Below the pieces are notes generated by a model. That model was given only the letters and a program-made list of their open reading frames with translations. It ran no database searches and was not told the origin of the DNA. The position numbers and the translations under genes were made by a program. 64,000 nt of DNA. Source: Sphingosinicella sp041916975 (GTDB taxonomy: Bacteria; Pseudomonadota; Alphaproteobacteria; Sphingomonadales; Sphingomonadaceae). Location: the NCBI RefSeq assembly GCF_041916975.1, contig NZ_JAYRYK010000001.1, positions 1,798,001 through 1,862,000 of the forward strand, given 5' to 3'. Each line of letters begins with the position of its first letter. Positions within the stretch are counted from its first letter, which is position 1. Below, in pieces: positions 16,073 through 24,308 of the stretch.

Positions 16073-16200
16073 CAGGCGGCGTCCATTCAATTTGTTCCTG
16101 TAGTGAAAAGCTGCTTTAATTTTCGTTCGTCTACCGCACGAGTTCGCGCTCGTCTATGAAGCCCGTAAACCCACGCACGGGCAGCAGACGGGATCACGCC

Positions 16201-18312
16201 ATGACGACGACCAGGAACGGCCTCCAGATCGCGGACGAACTCGTCCGTTTCATCGAAGAGCAGGCGCTGCCCGGCACGGGCGTCGCCGCCCATGCCTTCT
16301 GGGCGGGCGTTGCGGAGATTTATGCCCGCTTCGCGCCCGAGAACGCCGCGCTCCTCAAGACACGCGACGATCTGCAGGCGCGCATCGACGCGTGGCACAC
16401 GGCCCGCGCCGGAAAGCCCATCGACGCGGCCGAGTATCAGGCATTCCTGCGCGAAATCGGCTACCTCGCGCCCGAACCCGCGCCCTTCACCGTCACCACG
16501 CAGAATGTCGATGCCGAGCTGGCGACGCTCGCCGGGCCGCAGCTCGTCGTCCCCGTGCTCAATGCGCGTTTCGTGCTCAACGCCGCCAATGCGCGCTGGG
16601 GCAGCCTGTATGATGCGCTCTACGGCACCGATGCGATTCCGGGCACCCCGGCCGGCAAGGGCTATGATCCCGCGCGCGGCGCGGAGGTGATCGCGTGGGC
16701 GAAGGCGTTCCTCGATCGCGCCGTGCCGCTTGTCAGCGGGTCGTGGACGGGCTGGGCAGGCGGCACCCCCGCGCTCGCCGATCCGGCGCAGCTTGTCGGC
16801 CATGCAGGCGACAACATCCTGCTCCGCCACAACGGCATCCACATCGAACTCGTGATCGACCGCGCACATCCGATCGGCAAGGACGATCCGGCGGGCCTCG
16901 CCGACGTCGTGCTCGAGTCCGCGCTTTCCACGATCGTCGATCTCGAAGACTCGGTCGCCGCCGTGGACGCGGAGGACAAGGTCGCGGCCTATGCGAACTG
17001 GCTCGGCCTGATGAAGGGCGATCTCGAAGACACGTTCGAGAAGGGCGGCAAGCCGATGACGCGCCGCCTGAATGCCGACCGCGCCTATACCGCGCCCGAT
17101 GGCACGGCGTTCACGCTCCCCGGCCGCAGTCTCCTCTTCGTCCGCAACGTCGGCCACCTGATGACGACGCCCGCCGTGCGTCTGCCGGGTGGTTCGGAAG
17201 CGCCCGAGGGCATTCTCGACGGTATCGTCACCAGCCTCATCGCCGTTCATGACCTCAAGCGTCAGGGCCGTTTCGTGAACAGCCGCGCGGGTTCGATCTA
17301 TATCGTGAAGCCGAAGATGCACGGCCCCGAAGAGGCCGCGTTCACGAACCGCCTGTTCGACGCGATCGAGGATCTGCTCGGCCTTGCGCGCCACACGATC
17401 AAGGTCGGCGTGATGGACGAGGAGCGGCGCACCTCGGCAAACCTCGCGGCGTGCATCGCGGCGGTGAAGAACCGTATCGTTTTCATCAACACCGGCTTCC
17501 TCGACCGGACGGGCGACGAGATTCACACCTCGATGCGCGCGGGCGCGATGATCCGCAAGGGCGACATGAAGACCTCCGCGTGGATCACCGCCTACGAGAA
17601 CCGCAACGTGCAGATCGGCCTCGCCTGCGGGCTTTCCGGGCGCGCGCAGATCGGCAAGGGCATGTGGGCGGCGCCGGACCGGATGGCGGACATGCTGGAG
17701 CAGAAAATCGGCCACCCCAAGACGGGCGCGAACACCGCGTGGGTGCCTTCGCCCACCGCCGCCACGCTGCACGCGACGCACTATCACGCTGTCGATGTGT
17801 TCGCGCGGCAGGCGGAGCGCCGCGCCGAGGGCATCGACGGTCTCGGCGCCCTCCTCACCATCCCGCTCGCCGCCGGGCACAACTGGTCGCCCGAGGAGAT
17901 CGGGCAGGAGCTCGACAACAACGCGCAGGGCATTCTCGGCTACGTGGTGCGCTGGGTCGATCAGGGCGTCGGCTGCTCCAAGGTGCCGGACATTCACGAC
18001 ATCGGGCTGATGGAAGACCGCGCGACGCTGCGCATTTCCTCGCAGCACATGGCGAACTGGCTGCTGCACGGCGTCTGCACCGCGGCGGACGTCGACGCCG
18101 CCTTCGCGCGCATGGCCGCGAAGGTGGACGCGCAGAATGCAGGCGACCCGCTCTACCGGCCGATGTCCAGCCACGAAGCCACCAGCCTCGCCTACCAGGC
18201 CGCCCGCACGCTGGTGTTCGAGGGTGTGGCCCAGCCGAGCGGCTACACCGAGCCCCTCCTCCACGCCTTCCGCGCCAAGGTGAAGGCGGCAGACGTCCCC
18301 GCGCCGCACTGA
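16201..18312 (+). CDS. glcB: Malate synthase G
   Basis: 703 residues, matching the ~720 of the G isoform. It condenses glyoxylate with acetyl-CoA to malate in the cytoplasm. Diagnostic stretches are STIVDLEDSVAAVDAEDKVA, the catalytic-barrel segment IYIVKPKMHGPEEAAF, the metal-site region VGVMDEERRTSANL, and the C-terminal QGVGCSKVPDIHDIGLMEDR. I chose the ATG at 16201 (MTTTRNGLQIADELVRFIEE) because an upstream frame of 15 residues looks non-conserved. A divergent LysR is the probable regulator. With glycine cleavage and glyoxylate-forming reactions it feeds C2 units into central metabolism. Confidence 0.95.
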   Translation: MTTTRNGLQIADELVRFIEEQALPGTGVAAHAFWAGVAEIYARFAPENAALLKTRDDLQARIDAWHTARAGKPIDAAEYQAFLREIGYLAPEPAPFTVTTQNVDAELATLAGPQLVVPVLNARFVLNAANARWGSLYDALYGTDAIPGTPAGKGYDPARGAEVIAWAKAFLDRAVPLVSGSWTGWAGGTPALADPAQLVGHAGDNILLRHNGIHIELVIDRAHPIGKDDPAGLADVVLESALSTIVDLEDSVAAVDAEDKVAAYANWLGLMKGDLEDTFEKGGKPMTRRLNADRAYTAPDGTAFTLPGRSLLFVRNVGHLMTTPAVRLPGGSEAPEGILDGIVTSLIAVHDLKRQGRFVNSRAGSIYIVKPKMHGPEEAAFTNRLFDAIEDLLGLARHTIKVGVMDEERRTSANLAACIAAVKNRIVFINTGFLDRTGDEIHTSMRAGAMIRKGDMKTSAWITAYENRNVQIGLACGLSGRAQIGKGMWAAPDRMADMLEQKIGHPKTGANTAWVPSPTAATLHATHYHAVDVFARQAERRAEGIDGLGALLTIPLAAGHNWSPEEIGQELDNNAQGILGYVVRWVDQGVGCSKVPDIHDIGLMEDRATLRISSQHMANWLLHGVCTAADVDAAFARMAAKVDAQNAGDPLYRPMSSHEATSLAYQAARTLVFEGVAQPSGYTEPLLHAFRAKVKAADVPAPH

Positions 18313-18340
18313 GGCCGTTTCCCTTTCCCCTGCGACGAAT

Positions 18341-18370
18341 CTGACACTTCGCTGACGACGCGCGTCAGCG
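18341..18370. promoter_or_regulatory. Candidate response-regulator operator upstream of the porin
   Basis: CTGACA (18341) and CTGACG (18352) are direct repeats exactly 11 bp apart, the period used by OmpR/PhoB-type regulators. CGCTGACG (18350-18357) also pairs with CGTCAGCG (18363-18370) around 5 bp. The same elements recur upstream of the PepSY genes at 22131-22173. Confidence 0.5.
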
Positions 18371-18449
18371 ACATGCCAGCGAAGGGCTGCTATGGGCAGC
18401 GTGCGGTGCCGGCTCCGGCGCCCCGGTTGCATACCCAAAAGGGGAATTT

Positions 18450-19742
18450 ATGACGTACACGTCTCATTTTTTGCGTAGATGGCGCCTGCCCGTCTGCGCG
18501 TCGTTGCTGCTTGGAAGCGCGCTGGCGCCCGTGTCCGCGCAGGCCGCTCCGGCCGACGACATCGCCGAGCTGAAGGCCGCCGTCGAGGCGCTCCGTGCCG
18601 AACAGACGCGCGCGCAGGCGCGCATCGCCGAGCTTGAAGGCGCGCTCGCAAAGCAGCGCGAAACGCCGGTGGCCGTCGCGGCTGCGCCCGCCCCCGCACT
18701 GGGTGCCATCGTCACGACCGCCGCGCCCGTCAGCAGCACGCCTTCGCGCCTCAGCCTCTCGGGCGACATGCGCGTGCGCTACGAATCCAACTTCGGCATC
18801 GCCGGCGCGCGCGATCGTGATCGCGGCGTGCTCCGCGCCCGCCTGCGCGCCGCCTATGCGGTGAACGACTGGCTCACCGTCGGCGGCCAGCTCGCCACGG
18901 GCGACCCCGACGATCCCAACTCCACCGACATGACGCTGTCGAACTTCGATGACGATCTGCAGGTCAGCCTCGATCAGGCCTATATCCGCCTCACCCCCGG
19001 TGATCTCCAGGTCCACCTCGGCAAGATCCCGCAGCCGTTCGTGCGCACCGAGCTCGTGTGGGACGGCGACGTCTCCCCGCAGGGTGCATCCGCCGCGTAC
19101 AGCGCCGATCTCGGCGGCGTGAAGGTGAAGGCGACCGGGCTTTATTTCCTCGTCGACGAATCCGTCGCCGGGCCGGACAGCCGCATGATCGGCGGCCAGC
19201 TCTCGGTGCAGACACCTTCCGCACCGATCCAGGCCGAGCTTGCGGTCGGATACTATGACTACGCCCTCCGCAGCCTCGCAGGCGGTGACGCCGGCGACTT
19301 CCGTTCAAACCTGTTCGCGGGCGGGCGCTACCTCTCCGACTTCAACCTGCTCGACGTGATCGCCGCGCTCACGTGGAACGGTCTCGGCGAGAAGTGGCCG
19401 GTGCGTATCGTCGGCGACTATGTGCACAACTACGGCGCGGCGACCGATGCCGACACCGGCTTCGGCGTCGACCTCCTCGTCGGCCGCGCCAGCAAGCCCG
19501 GCGACTGGCGCTTCACATACGGCTACGCCGAGGCAGAAACCGACGCGGTGCTGGCAGCGTTCAGCCAGGACAACACCAACATCGGCACGAACTACATGCA
19601 GCACACGCTCGCCATCGATTTCGTGCCCAAGCACAAACTCGTGCTCAACGCCACCTACTACCACTACCGGCAGAAGGACGGCGTCATCGGCCCGGTCGAC
19701 TGGCAGAACCGCCTGCGCCTGAACTTCCTCGTGAACTTCTAG
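18450..19742 (+). CDS. Putative outer-membrane porin with N-terminal coiled coil
   Basis: 430 residues. A signal peptide ends at VSAQA. A coiled-coil segment (IAELKAAVEALRAEQTRAQA, ELEGALAKQRE) and an Ala/Pro linker follow. From about residue 95 there is a beta-barrel with alternating aromatic and polar strands that ends RLRLNFLVNF, with a terminal Phe as in porins. It resembles the 'putative porin' family whose coiled coil trimerises towards peptidoglycan. The promoter region carries repeats shared with the PepSY/two-component operon. The gene overlaps the convergent histidine kinase by 4 bp, so it is probably a target of that system. Its transported substrate is unknown. Confidence 0.85.
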   Translation: MTYTSHFLRRWRLPVCASLLLGSALAPVSAQAAPADDIAELKAAVEALRAEQTRAQARIAELEGALAKQRETPVAVAAAPAPALGAIVTTAAPVSSTPSRLSLSGDMRVRYESNFGIAGARDRDRGVLRARLRAAYAVNDWLTVGGQLATGDPDDPNSTDMTLSNFDDDLQVSLDQAYIRLTPGDLQVHLGKIPQPFVRTELVWDGDVSPQGASAAYSADLGGVKVKATGLYFLVDESVAGPDSRMIGGQLSVQTPSAPIQAELAVGYYDYALRSLAGGDAGDFRSNLFAGGRYLSDFNLLDVIAALTWNGLGEKWPVRIVGDYVHNYGAATDADTGFGVDLLVGRASKPGDWRFTYGYAEAETDAVLAAFSQDNTNIGTNYMQHTLAIDFVPKHKLVLNATYYHYRQKDGVIGPVDWQNRLRLNFLVNF

Positions 19743-21094
19743 GATGCAGCAAGCACCGGCCACGCGAGGCGGACTTCAAGGCCGCCGAGCGGGCCGGTGC
19801 CGAGTGCCATGGTGCCGTCCGTCGCGCTCACCAGATCGCTGACGATCGCAAGCCCGAAACCGTGGCCCGGCCCGGCCTCGTCGAGACGCCCGCCGCGCAC
19901 CAGCGCCGTCGCCGCGCGCGCATCGGCGATGCCGGGGCCATCGTCCCCGACGCTGATCCGAACCTCGTCACCCGCGACAACGCCGGAGACCGCTACCCGC
20001 CGCCGGGCGAAACGCGCGGCATTCTCCATCAGCGCGCCGAGGATTTCGGCCAGATCGGAAGCCGCGAACGGCAATTCCAGATCGTCCGGAACGTCGATCT
20101 CGAACACGATCCGCTCTCCCGCCTCGGTGCGCTCGATAACGGCAGCAACCGCCTCCGCCGCATCGAGCACGTTCGCGCGCGACGACGCCTGCGCCTCGCG
20201 CGCCACAGCGGAGCGCGAGCGCGCGAGCTCGGCCTCAAGCGCCGCACCCGCCGCCGCGATGGCGCGGTCGAGGCCGTCCGCAGCCTCATGCGCCCCCGCC
20301 TCGCGCGCGCGGCGGCTCTGCGCGGCGAGCGCGGCAAGCGGTGTCTTCAGGCTATGCGCGAGGTCGGCGGCGCGGCGGCGCGCACGGTCGACGTCTCCTG
20401 CGCGCGCATCGGCGAGCGAATTGATCGCGTTCGCCAGCGGATCGATTTCAGTCGGGTGGTCCGCCGATAGCCGCGCGCCCGGATTGCGACGCATCCGATC
20501 AAGCTCGGCGCGGATGCGCGCCAGCGGCTTCAACCCCAGCACTACCTGGCCGTATGCCGCACCGATCAGAACCAGCCAGAGCAGCACCAGCGAGCCGACC
20601 ATTTCGCGGCCGAACTCTCGCTGCGCGTCAATAAGCGCGCTGTCGTCGGTCGCGACCTGCACCAGCACGGCGCGGCCGCTCTGGTCGGGCCGCACCATTC
20701 GCTCGATCACCAGAAGGCCCTGTTCAAACCGGCCGGGGATACGCCGGACGCGCCAGTGATCGCGGGGTGTTTCCTTTGCGGCAGGAAGCGACTGGTCCCA
20801 GAGCGAGGGCGAATGTTCCTGTCCGGTTGCGGTCGTGACCTGCCAGTAAAGCCCCCCTGCCGGTTCGTTGAAGCGGTTATCGGAAGGCAGTGTGTCAACA
20901 AACGGCTTGCCGTTCGTGTCGAGCCTTAAAGCACCCAGAAGCTCCCTCGCCTTTGCCTCCATCGACAGCGCTTCGCGGCGCTCGATATGGCGCTCGAACA
21001 GGAAGTTGAGCCCGAAGCCCGCGAGCGCGAGCGCCAGGAAGATCGCCGCAGCGGCGCTCGCCAGCAGCCGAAGCCGCAGCGAACGCAGCGGCAT
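19739..21094 (-). CDS. Sensor histidine kinase of a PepSY-linked two-component system
   Basis: 451 residues. The start at 21094 overlaps the response-regulator stop in a TGATG. TM1 is at about residues 8-30, then a periplasmic sensor of about 130 residues, and TM2 near SLVLLWLVLIGAAYG. A HAMP-like linker leads to the phospho-acceptor His in DLAHSLKTPLAALA. The ATPase domain shows the N box LMENAARFA, the G1 box DDGPGI and GHGFGLAIV. It resembles PhoQ/QseC-class kinases. It is the last gene of the pepSY-regulator-kinase operon. The signal is unknown; metal ions or cationic compounds are common for such systems. Confidence 0.92.
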   Translation of the reverse strand: MPLRSLRLRLLASAAAAIFLALALAGFGLNFLFERHIERREALSMEAKARELLGALRLDTNGKPFVDTLPSDNRFNEPAGGLYWQVTTATGQEHSPSLWDQSLPAAKETPRDHWRVRRIPGRFEQGLLVIERMVRPDQSGRAVLVQVATDDSALIDAQREFGREMVGSLVLLWLVLIGAAYGQVVLGLKPLARIRAELDRMRRNPGARLSADHPTEIDPLANAINSLADARAGDVDRARRRAADLAHSLKTPLAALAAQSRRAREAGAHEAADGLDRAIAAAGAALEAELARSRSAVAREAQASSRANVLDAAEAVAAVIERTEAGERIVFEIDVPDDLELPFAASDLAEILGALMENAARFARRRVAVSGVVAGDEVRISVGDDGPGIADARAATALVRGGRLDEAGPGHGFGLAIVSDLVSATDGTMALGTGPLGGLEVRLAWPVLAAS

Positions 21095-21756
21095 CAGCTC
21101 TCCTCCGAGAGGAAGTAGCCGAAGCCGCGCCGTGTCTCGACAACGCCGGGGCCAGTCTTGCGGCGCAGCCGGGTAACGAGCGCTTCGATGGCATTGGTGT
21201 CGCCAGAATCGGCGGTGCCGTAAAGATGCTCGGCGATGTCGTGCGCGGCAGCGACACTGCCCTGCTGATGCGCCAGGAATTCGAGGAAGCGGTATTCGAG
21301 CGGCGACAACCGGATCGCGCGGCCGTCGACATGCGCGGACATCCGGCTGGTATCGAGCGTCAGACGCCCGACGCGGATCAGCGGTGATCCGTGCCCGGCC
21401 GCGCGGCGCAGCAGCGCCCGTACCCGTGCCACGAGTTCGCCCATCGCGAAGGGCTTCGCGAGATAGTCGTCCGCACCGGCATCGATGCCCTCGACCTTTT
21501 CGGTCCATTCGCTGCGCGCGGTGAGGATCAGCACGGGGAAGTTGCGTCCGGCGCTCCGCCAGCGTCTCAGAACGCTGAGCCCATCAAGGCGCGGCAGGCC
21601 GAGGTCGAGGATGACGGCGGCATAGTTCTCGGTATCGCCGCGATACCACGCATCGTCGCCGGTCACGGCAAGATCGACGACGAAGCCCGCTTCACCCAGC
21701 GCGCGGACGAGATCGTCCCCGACATCGGGATCGTCCTCCACCACCAGCAGGCGCAT
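21094..21756 (-). CDS. OmpR-family response regulator
   Basis: 220 residues from the ATG at 21756, which overlaps the pepSY stop by one base; a TTG one codon upstream is less likely. The receiver domain has the acidic pocket VVEDDPD, the phospho-acceptor Asp in VILDLGLPRLDG, the Thr in LILTARS and Lys in LAKPF. The C-terminal winged helix (LSPLEYRFLEFLAHQQG, IEALVTRLRRK) is of OmpR/PhoB type. It should bind direct repeats about 11 bp apart. Such repeats lie upstream of both pepSY genes and the porin. Confidence 0.93.
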   Translation of the reverse strand: MRLLVVEDDPDVGDDLVRALGEAGFVVDLAVTGDDAWYRGDTENYAAVILDLGLPRLDGLSVLRRWRSAGRNFPVLILTARSEWTEKVEGIDAGADDYLAKPFAMGELVARVRALLRRAAGHGSPLIRVGRLTLDTSRMSAHVDGRAIRLSPLEYRFLEFLAHQQGSVAAAHDIAEHLYGTADSGDTNAIEALVTRLRRKTGPGVVETRRGFGYFLSEES

Positions 21757-22109
21757 CAATCATCCTCGATCTTGATGAGCGCGCCCGTGCGGGCATCGAG
21801 TTCGACCTCGCGTACGCGGCCCTTCTTGGTCAGGATCTTGACCTCATAGCTGAGCACGCCGTCGTCCTGCTCGAGTTCGATCTTCAGCACTTCCCCTTTT
21901 ACGCGCGCCTGTGCAAGCGCGAGAATACGGGGCAGCGGCAGAATATCGCCGCGCTCGACGGCGGCGCGGATCGAAGTCGCCGCTTCGGCCTTCCTTGCCT
22001 GTTTGTCCTTTGCCGGAGCGCCGCCCGCGACGGTCAGCGCCGCCACGGCCGCGAGCGCAACCGGCAAGGCCCGGCGAAGGCGCAAGGATGAAAATGGAGT
22101 CATACGCAT
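21756..22109 (-). CDS. PepSY-domain periplasmic protein, first gene of the two-component operon
   Basis: 117 residues; MRMTPF starts at 22109, and 22103 is an alternative. The signal peptide ends around GGAPAKD. A single PepSY domain follows (ILPLPRILALAQARVKGEV, LSYEVKILTKKGRVREVELD, ARTGALIKIEDD). Small PepSY proteins are thought to inhibit proteases or tune sensor kinases in the periplasm. The one-base overlap with the response regulator argues for a function with that kinase. It is divergent from a second pepSY gene. Confidence 0.85.
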   Translation of the reverse strand: MRMTPFSSLRLRRALPVALAAVAALTVAGGAPAKDKQARKAEAATSIRAAVERGDILPLPRILALAQARVKGEVLKIELEQDDGVLSYEVKILTKKGRVREVELDARTGALIKIEDD

Positions 22110-22130
22110 GTCCAGTAACTAACATCTCTC

Positions 22131-22173
22131 CGCTGACGCTTGGCTGACGACCCGCGCTGGGCGCGTGTCAGCG
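22131..22173. promoter_or_regulatory. Candidate operator between the divergent pepSY genes
   Basis: CTGACG at 22133 and at 22144 are direct repeats with the same 11-bp spacing as at the porin. The following GCTGACGAC with a C-rich continuation, and the inverted GTCAGCGAC (22167-22175), are also shared with 18352-18372. It would serve both divergent promoters and allow autoregulation. Confidence 0.5.
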
Positions 22174-22217
22174 ACGATTCGCTAGGCATCTCTCCACAAA
22201 CCCAAGGAGACCCGACC

Positions 22218-22478
22218 GTGAAACGAATCATTCTGCCCACCGTCCTGCTCGTTGCCGCAGCAACGCCGTTCATCGCGAACGCAGCGGCGCCTGCCGCGAA
22301 GACCATGTCGCTCGATGCCGTCGAGAAGCGCGCCGCCGCGCTCGGCGTCCGCGCGCACGAGATCGAGGTGAAGGGCGCCGCAGTGAAGGTGGAAGGCCGC
22401 GACGCGCAGAACCGGGAAGTGGAACTGCTGATCGATCGCCGGACCGGCGAAGTGCTTGACCGGCGCTTCGACGACTGA
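22218..22478 (+). CDS. Small PepSY-domain periplasmic protein
   Basis: 86 residues from GTG at 22218 with AAGGAG 8 bp upstream. The signal peptide ends FIANAAA. The rest is one PepSY repeat (LDAVEKRAAALGVRAHEIEV, REVELLIDRRTGEVLDRRFD). It is divergent from the pepSY-regulator-kinase operon and shares the CTGACG-repeat region with it, so it is probably part of the same regulon. The biochemical role is unproven. Confidence 0.85.
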   Translation: MKRIILPTVLLVAAATPFIANAAAPAAKTMSLDAVEKRAAALGVRAHEIEVKGAAVKVEGRDAQNREVELLIDRRTGEVLDRRFDD

Positions 22479-22532
22479 GCGAACGGCGGGAACCGGTCAT
22501 ACCGGGTGTGTGGGGATCGAGGTCAGGGTGAG

Positions 22533-22621
22533 GCGAAAATGGTGGATTTCGAGAACCGGAGCGCAGCGTACTAAAGGTACGTGAGCACCGGAAGCGCAGA
22601 AAGCCGCCGTTTGCAGCCCGC
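22533..22621. repeat. Imperfectly palindromic intergenic repeat, copy 1
   Basis: It begins GCGAAAATGGTGG (22533), continues ATTTCGAGAACC (to 22557) and includes a CGTAC-TAAAG-GTACG hairpin with CCGG on each side. It ends in AAAGCCGCCGTTTGC, which is roughly complementary to the start. The first 25 bases recur exactly at 60928-60952 beside a recombinase gene. It looks like a dispersed REP-like or mobile palindromic element. The rest of the 249-bp gap up to 22727 shows nothing else beyond the next gene's GGGGAG ribosome site. Confidence 0.65.
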
Positions 22622-22727
22622 CATGAGCTCGATCCCCGCATACCCGGCGTCCCCCCCTTTCAAATGACCGGTTCCCTGGCCGCTCGATGCAGCTAAGCAT
22701 CCCCGAACTGGATACGGGGAGACGCAC

Positions 22728-23537
22728 ATGGCCTACGAACACATCCTGCTCGAAGAACAGGATGGCATTGCGACGCTGACGATCAATCGGCCGCAGGTGC
22801 TGAACGGTCTCAGCACGCACACGGTGGCCGAGATGATCCACGCGGTCGATGCCGTGCGCGATCGCGGCACCGCGCGCGTGCTGCTGATGACAGGCGCGGG
22901 CCGTGGCTTTTCCTCGGGCGCCGACCTCTCGGGCGGCAACGCAGGCGCCGCTCCGGACAGCGGATTGCCATCAGGCCCGATGGATGCGGGCAAAGTGCTC
23001 GAAACCCATTTCAATCCGCTCCTCGAACGGCTGATGGACCTGCCCCTTCCCTTCGTCACCGCGGTGAATGGCCCGGCGGCAGGTGCGGGCGCGTCGATCG
23101 CGCTGGCGGGCGACATCGTGATTGCCGCCCGTTCCGCCTATTTCCTGCAGGCCTTCGTCAACATCGGCCTCGTGCCCGATGTCGGCTCGACATGGATTCT
23201 GCCCCGCCTCGCGGGCCGCGCGCGGGCGCAGGCGATGATGATGCTCGGCGAAAAGGTGCCCGCCGCGCAGGCGCTCGATTGGGGCATGATCTACAAGGTG
23301 GTCGAAGACGACGCGCTGATGGCGGAAGCGCACGCGCTCGCCGCGCGGCTCGCGAAGGGGCCGACGCGCGCCTATGCACTCATCCGTCAGGGTCTGCGCC
23401 AGTGCCTCGACAAGCCGCTCAGCGAAGGGCTGATGGTGGAACGCCGCAACCAGCGGCTTGCGGGACTCACGGAAGATTTCGCCGAAGGCGTCACCGCCTT
23501 CCTGCAAAAGCGCCCCGCGAACTTCAAGGGGCGCTAA
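22728..23537 (+). CDS. Enoyl-CoA hydratase/isomerase family protein
   Basis: 269 residues, GGGGAG just upstream. It has the crotonase fold: oxyanion-hole segments GRGFSSGADLSGG and NGPAAGAGASIALAGDIV, and the catalytic-region FVNIGLVPDVGSTWILPRL with the Asp of PDVG. The VPDVGSTW sequence resembles the PaaG-type 2-(1,2-epoxyphenylacetyl)-CoA isomerases as well as ordinary hydratases. It probably acts in fatty-acid or aromatic acid degradation. It stands alone and is convergent with, and directly abuts, a second crotonase gene. Confidence 0.88.
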   Translation: MAYEHILLEEQDGIATLTINRPQVLNGLSTHTVAEMIHAVDAVRDRGTARVLLMTGAGRGFSSGADLSGGNAGAAPDSGLPSGPMDAGKVLETHFNPLLERLMDLPLPFVTAVNGPAAGAGASIALAGDIVIAARSAYFLQAFVNIGLVPDVGSTWILPRLAGRARAQAMMMLGEKVPAAQALDWGMIYKVVEDDALMAEAHALAARLAKGPTRAYALIRQGLRQCLDKPLSEGLMVERRNQRLAGLTEDFAEGVTAFLQKRPANFKGR

Positions 23538-24308
23538 TCAGCCCGTCTGCGAACGCCCCCGGTCGAGCACGGCCTTTCGCCGCGCTTCGACCGCCGCAGC
23601 GCCGATCGCACTATTGCCCGCAGATCGCTCCGTCTCCAGCGCCATCGCCTCGCCAAACGGCAGCGCGAAGCCATCGTCGATGAGCGCCTTCAGCGCCTTC
23701 AGCATCCCCGGATCGGCGGAGAGCATGTCTTCCGCGAAGCGCCGCGCCGTGGGCATCAGTTCGGCGGGCGCGACGACCCTGTTCACGAGGCCCCAGCGTT
23801 CCGCCGTCGCGGCGTCGATGAAATTGCCGGTCAGCGACATTTCCTTGGCGCGGAAGATGCCGATGGTGCGGCTCAGCCGCTGGCTCAGGCCCCAGCCGGG
23901 CATCACGCCGATGCGCGCGTGCGTGTCGGCGAAGCGCGCGGTTTCGGACGCGATCAGCACGTCGCAGGCGAGCGCCAGTTCGAAGCCGCCGGTGATGGCG
24001 ACACCGTTGATCGCGCCGATCACAGGCCCCGAGAAGCGGCCGAGCGCGCTTACGGGGTCTTCTTTCTCCACAGCGTCGGCGAGGCTCGTCGCACCCGACC
24101 CCAGTTCCTTGAGGTCGAGCCCGGCGGTGAACGCCCGGTCGCCGGCGCCGGTCAGGATGATGACGCGAATGTCGGGGTCTGCCTCCAGCGTGTCGAAGGT
24201 GCGGGCGAGTTCGCTGCGAAGCGCAGTCGAAAGCGCGTTCATCGCCTCCGGGCGGTTCATCGTGACAACAGCGTAACCCCCAGAGCGCTCAACTTCGACA
24301 ACCGCCAT
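23538..24308 (-). CDS. Enoyl-CoA hydratase
   Basis: 256 residues. The start at 24308 overlaps the tgt stop in a TGATG, and MAVVEVERSGGYAVVTMNRP is the standard crotonase opening. The oxyanion-hole sequence is DRAFTAGLDLKELG, and NGVAITGGFELALACDVL and RIGVMPGWGLSQRL complete the active-site region. It hydrates trans-2-enoyl-CoA or performs a related crotonase reaction. Coupling to tgt is positional and has no obvious biochemical link. Confidence 0.88.
   Translation of the reverse strand: MAVVEVERSGGYAVVTMNRPEAMNALSTALRSELARTFDTLEADPDIRVIILTGAGDRAFTAGLDLKELGSGATSLADAVEKEDPVSALGRFSGPVIGAINGVAITGGFELALACDVLIASETARFADTHARIGVMPGWGLSQRLSRTIGIFRAKEMSLTGNFIDAATAERWGLVNRVVAPAELMPTARRFAEDMLSADPGMLKALKALIDDGFALPFGEAMALETERSAGNSAIGAAAVEARRKAVLDRGRSQTG

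Noticed and set aside
22540..22576. Small open frame MVDFENRSAAY inside the intergenic repeat
   Set aside because: It begins at an ATG within a palindromic repeat and has no ribosome site. The same start in copy 2 ends differently, so it is a by-product of the repeat.
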